From: an uncultured Saprospirales bacterium
GTDB taxonomy: Bacteria; Bacteroidota; Bacteroidia; Chitinophagales; Saprospiraceae
Assembly: GCA_937926355.1 (NCBI GenBank)
Contig: CALAZP010000118.1
Span: 1-8,228, forward strand
DNA: 8,228 nt
Direction of reading: 5' to 3'
The translations under genes and the position numbers were made by a program. Below the pieces are notes generated by a model. The model saw nothing but the letters and a program-made list of their open reading frames with translations, did not search any database and was not told the DNA's origin. Of this stretch, positions 5,783-8,228 are shown piece after piece. Position 1 is the first letter of the stretch; every line of letters begins with the position of its first letter.

Positions 5783-7126
5783 ATGTTCAAGAAAATACTT
5801 ATAGCCAATCGCGGCGAGATTGCGCTTAGAATCATTCGCACCTGCCGTGAAATGGGCATCAAAACGGTTGCAGTTTACAGCACAGCAGACAGGGATAATC
5901 TCCATGTTCGCTTCGCTGATGAGGCAGTTTGCATAGGCCCGCCAGCATCTTCTGAATCTTATCTGAATATCCCCAAAATCATGGCAGCGGTAGAGATTAC
6001 CAATGCCGACGCCATTCATCCGGGATATGGTTTTCTAGCTGAAAACGCCGATTTTGCTGAAGTTTGCCAAGAATATGGCATCAAATTTATCGGACCTACT
6101 CCTGAGCAAATCAGGAAAATGGGAGATAAAATTACGGCTAAGGAAACCATGGTAGCAGCAGGTGTCCCTGTAGTACCGGGTTCTGATGGGCTGATAAAAG
6201 ATGTGAAGCACGGGTTTAAGGTAGCCAACGGAATTGGCTTTCCAGTAATGGTCAAAGCTACTGCTGGAGGAGGAGGAAAAGGAATGCGCATTGTCTGGAA
6301 AGAAGAGGATTTTGAGAAAAATTGGAATATGGCCAGGCAAGAGGCAAAAGCAGCTTTTGGCAACGATGGCATTTATATTGAAAAATTTATCGAAGAACCC
6401 CGCCATATCGAAATCCAAATTGCAGGAGATCAGCACGGCAATGTGGTTCACCTCTCTGAAAGGGATTGCAGTATTCAAAGGAGACATCAGAAATTAGTAG
6501 AAGAGTGTCCTTCGCCCTTCATGACTCCAGAACTGAGAGAAGCTATGGGAGAAGCGGCCATCCTTGCCGGCAAATCCATCAAATACGAAGGAGTTGGAAC
6601 AGTGGAATTCTTGGTAGATAAATACCGCAATTTTTACTTCATGGAGATGAACACCAGGATTCAGGTGGAACACACAGTAACCGAAGAGGTAATCGACCAC
6701 GATCTTATCAAAGAACAAATAAAAATTGCTTTAGGAGAAACCCTATCAGGCAAAAATTACTACCCTTCCATGCATGCCATTGAATGTAGAATTAATGCCG
6801 AAGATCCGGCTAATGATTTTCGCCCTAGTCCAGGTACCATCCACTCCTTTCACAGTCCCAAAGGACATGGAGTACGGGTAGATACTCATGTTTATGCAGG
6901 TTACACGATTCCTCCATATTACGATTCTATGATCGCTAAATTAATTTGTAGAGCGCAAACCAGAGAGGAGGCCATAACCAAAATGGAGCGGGCATTAGAG
7001 GAATTTATTATAGAAGGCGTCAAGACTACTGTTCCTTTTCACAAACAATTAATGAAAGACCCCAACTTCAGATCAGGGAATTTCCACACAGGATATTTGA
7101 ATGATTTTGAATTTGAAGGAGAATAA
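5783..7126 (+). CDS. accC: Biotin carboxylase subunit of acetyl-CoA carboxylase (AccC)
   Basis: ATP-grasp enzyme that carboxylates biotin on AccB using ATP and bicarbonate, the first half of the reaction making malonyl-CoA. At 447 residues it matches the stand-alone AccC size, so this is not a fused pyruvate or propionyl-CoA carboxylase chain. The N-terminal domain opens with KKILIANRGEIALRIIR (3-19). The ATP-grasp domain holds Lys116, Lys158 and the glycine loop TAGGGGKGMR (160-169). Further active-site residues are His208, Lys237, Glu275, Glu288, Arg292 in MNTRIQVEHTVTE (289-301) and Arg336. All expected residues are present and I see no defect. The ATG follows the accB stop by three bases. 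The ABC transporter gene begins 20 bases after its stop, on the same strand, and could be the distal member of the same transcript. An acyl-CoA carboxylase of other specificity is less likely given the fabH-accB context. Confidence 0.95.
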   Translation: MFKKILIANRGEIALRIIRTCREMGIKTVAVYSTADRDNLHVRFADEAVCIGPPASSESYLNIPKIMAAVEITNADAIHPGYGFLAENADFAEVCQEYGIKFIGPTPEQIRKMGDKITAKETMVAAGVPVVPGSDGLIKDVKHGFKVANGIGFPVMVKATAGGGGKGMRIVWKEEDFEKNWNMARQEAKAAFGNDGIYIEKFIEEPRHIEIQIAGDQHGNVVHLSERDCSIQRRHQKLVEECPSPFMTPELREAMGEAAILAGKSIKYEGVGTVEFLVDKYRNFYFMEMNTRIQVEHTVTEEVIDHDLIKEQIKIALGETLSGKNYYPSMHAIECRINAEDPANDFRPSPGTIHSFHSPKGHGVRVDTHVYAGYTIPPYYDSMIAKLICRAQTREEAITKMERALEEFIIEGVKTTVPFHKQLMKDPNFRSGNFHTGYLNDFEFEGE

Positions 7127-7146
7127 GATTACAGTAAACTAATGCT

Positions 7147-8228
7147 ATGAATAGAAGTTTATGGCAGCTTCTGGGTTATTTAAGAAACTACAAATTGCTG
7201 CTGAGCTTCAATATTTTTAGTAACATCTTAACTGCTATTTTCACTGCATTGAGTATTCCTCTTTTAGTTCCTTTTTTGGAAATCTTATTCGATCGTACGG
7301 AGCCTGTTCTCTCTCCTCCTGAACAAATATTATCCGTTGAGGGGATGGTTCAATACGCCAAATACTTTTTAAGTCAACAAATTGAGGAAAACGGCAAAAG
7401 CGATGCCCTTGCTATTGTTTGTATCGGCATCCTTTTGGTTTTTTTTCTAAAAAATTTATTCAGATACAGCGCTCTATTTTTTATGGCACCTGTTCGCAAT
7501 GGCATAATCAGAGACCTCAGACAACAACTATTTGCAAAAATTCTCATCCTACCACTACGTTTTTTTTCAGAAGAAAAAAAGGGAGATTTGCTTTCTAGGA
7601 TGACCGCAGATGTACAAGAGGTAGAATCGAGTATTCTCAATGTTTTTGAAAGTATTTTTAGAGAGCCTATTGTCATTGCAGGTGCATTGGGATTCATGAT
7701 CTACGTCAGCCCAGAATTGACCCTCTTTGTTTTTGGTTTGCTTTTTTTTACTGGAATTGTAATTGGGGGAATTGGAAAAACCTTGAAAAAAAGCTCCTCG
7801 AAAGTTCAAGAGTATTTGGGAAATCTGGTCTCCATTGTAGAAGAAACCCTAGGTGGATTGCGAATTATCAAAGCTTTTGGAGCCGAATATTATACTCAAG
7901 AAAAATTTGGAGCAGAAAACAATCAATATAGAAGATTGCTCACTCGCTTATTGTGGAGAAGAGATTTAGCGTCCCCTCTTTCTGAATTCATGGGGATTGC
8001 CACAGTATCTCTTTTACTTTGGTACGGTTCTCGAGAGGTGTTTAGCGGTAGCTTAGATGCAGAAACTTTTTTAACCTTTATTTTCGCTTTTTACAACGTC
8101 ATCGACCCCGCCAAATCATTTTCCAAAGCCTCCTATAATGTACAAAAAGGGTTGGGTGCGTTACATCGGATTGAAACTATTTTAGCATCCGATGAAAAAA
8201 TCCCCGAATCCACCCATCCGGAAAGTTT
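7147..8228 (+). CDS. ABC exporter, MsbA-like half-transporter, N-terminal membrane domain (partial)
   Basis: The frame opens at the ATG at 7147 and stays open to the window end: 360 complete codons plus two bases. What is seen is the six-helix exporter membrane domain (ABC_membrane type I). It has TM1 at about 18-47 and later helices near 88-112, 173-188, 191-210, 280-293 and 305-322. The family signatures are FFSEEKKGDLLSRMTADVQ (139-157), the coupling-helix region, and VEETLGGLRIIKAFGAE (231-247). These place it with MsbA-type lipid flippases and multidrug half-exporters. The ATPase domain with its Walker motifs should follow beyond the edge. The segment between TM1 and TM2 (about 49-88) is longer than in classical MsbA and is probably extracytoplasmic. 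The substrate is not determinable; lipid A or another lipid is a reasonable guess in a Gram-negative organism. It lies 20 bases after accC without an obvious terminator. Confidence 0.88.
   Translation, partial: MNRSLWQLLGYLRNYKLLLSFNIFSNILTAIFTALSIPLLVPFLEILFDRTEPVLSPPEQILSVEGMVQYAKYFLSQQIEENGKSDALAIVCIGILLVFFLKNLFRYSALFFMAPVRNGIIRDLRQQLFAKILILPLRFFSEEKKGDLLSRMTADVQEVESSILNVFESIFREPIVIAGALGFMIYVSPELTLFVFGLLFFTGIVIGGIGKTLKKSSSKVQEYLGNLVSIVEETLGGLRIIKAFGAEYYTQEKFGAENNQYRRLLTRLLWRRDLASPLSEFMGIATVSLLLWYGSREVFSGSLDAETFLTFIFAFYNVIDPAKSFSKASYNVQKGLGALHRIETILASDEKIPESTHPES

Noticed and set aside
6016..6487. Minus-strand open frames inside accC
   Set aside because: They are antisense shadows of the conserved ATP-grasp region, with low-complexity Ser and Pro stretches that mirror the glycine loop codons.

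Overview
The window looks like a chromosomal stretch from a member of the Bacteroidota. Three things suggest this. The protein sequences have the flavour of that phylum. The start codons follow A-rich leaders instead of clear Shine-Dalgarno sequences. The left flank carries an excellent match to the Bacteroidota sigma-factor promoter (TTG, 20 bases, TAnnTTTG). A finer placement is not supportable from the sequence alone. The content is mainly housekeeping. I see no phage, transposon, CRISPR or defence genes.

Layout, left to right. Positions 1-53 hold, on the minus strand, the 5' half of a class II, leucine-type tRNA or tRNA-like gene cut by the window edge. Its anticodon loop is abnormal. It is preceded (91-121) by a consensus promoter and a small leader hairpin (63-82). 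Positions 122-309 are AT-rich, with no gene that I can see. A DUF819-family membrane protein follows on the minus strand (310-1563). It is divergent from a plus-strand pair: a guanine-deaminase-type nucleoside/base deaminase (1619-2089) and a sodium:solute symporter (2136-3629).

From 3651 to 7126 a tight plus-strand cluster encodes FabH (initiation of fatty-acid synthesis), elongation factor P, AccB (biotin carboxyl carrier protein) and AccC (biotin carboxylase). AccB and AccC together carry out the first half-reaction of acetyl-CoA carboxylase, making carboxybiotin for malonyl-CoA synthesis. FabH condenses acetyl-CoA with malonyl-ACP. EF-P relieves ribosome stalling at polyproline and sits between the lipid genes; the adjacent AccB contains a five-proline run. 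From 7147 to the window end is the membrane-domain half of an MsbA-like ABC exporter; its ATPase domain lies outside the window.

The most unusual item is the tRNA-like element at the left edge. Its D-arm geometry is normal for tRNA-Leu and it has a good promoter. However, the anticodon loop lacks U33 and a purine at position 37, and by position it would read GUC (Asp), not a Leu anticodon.
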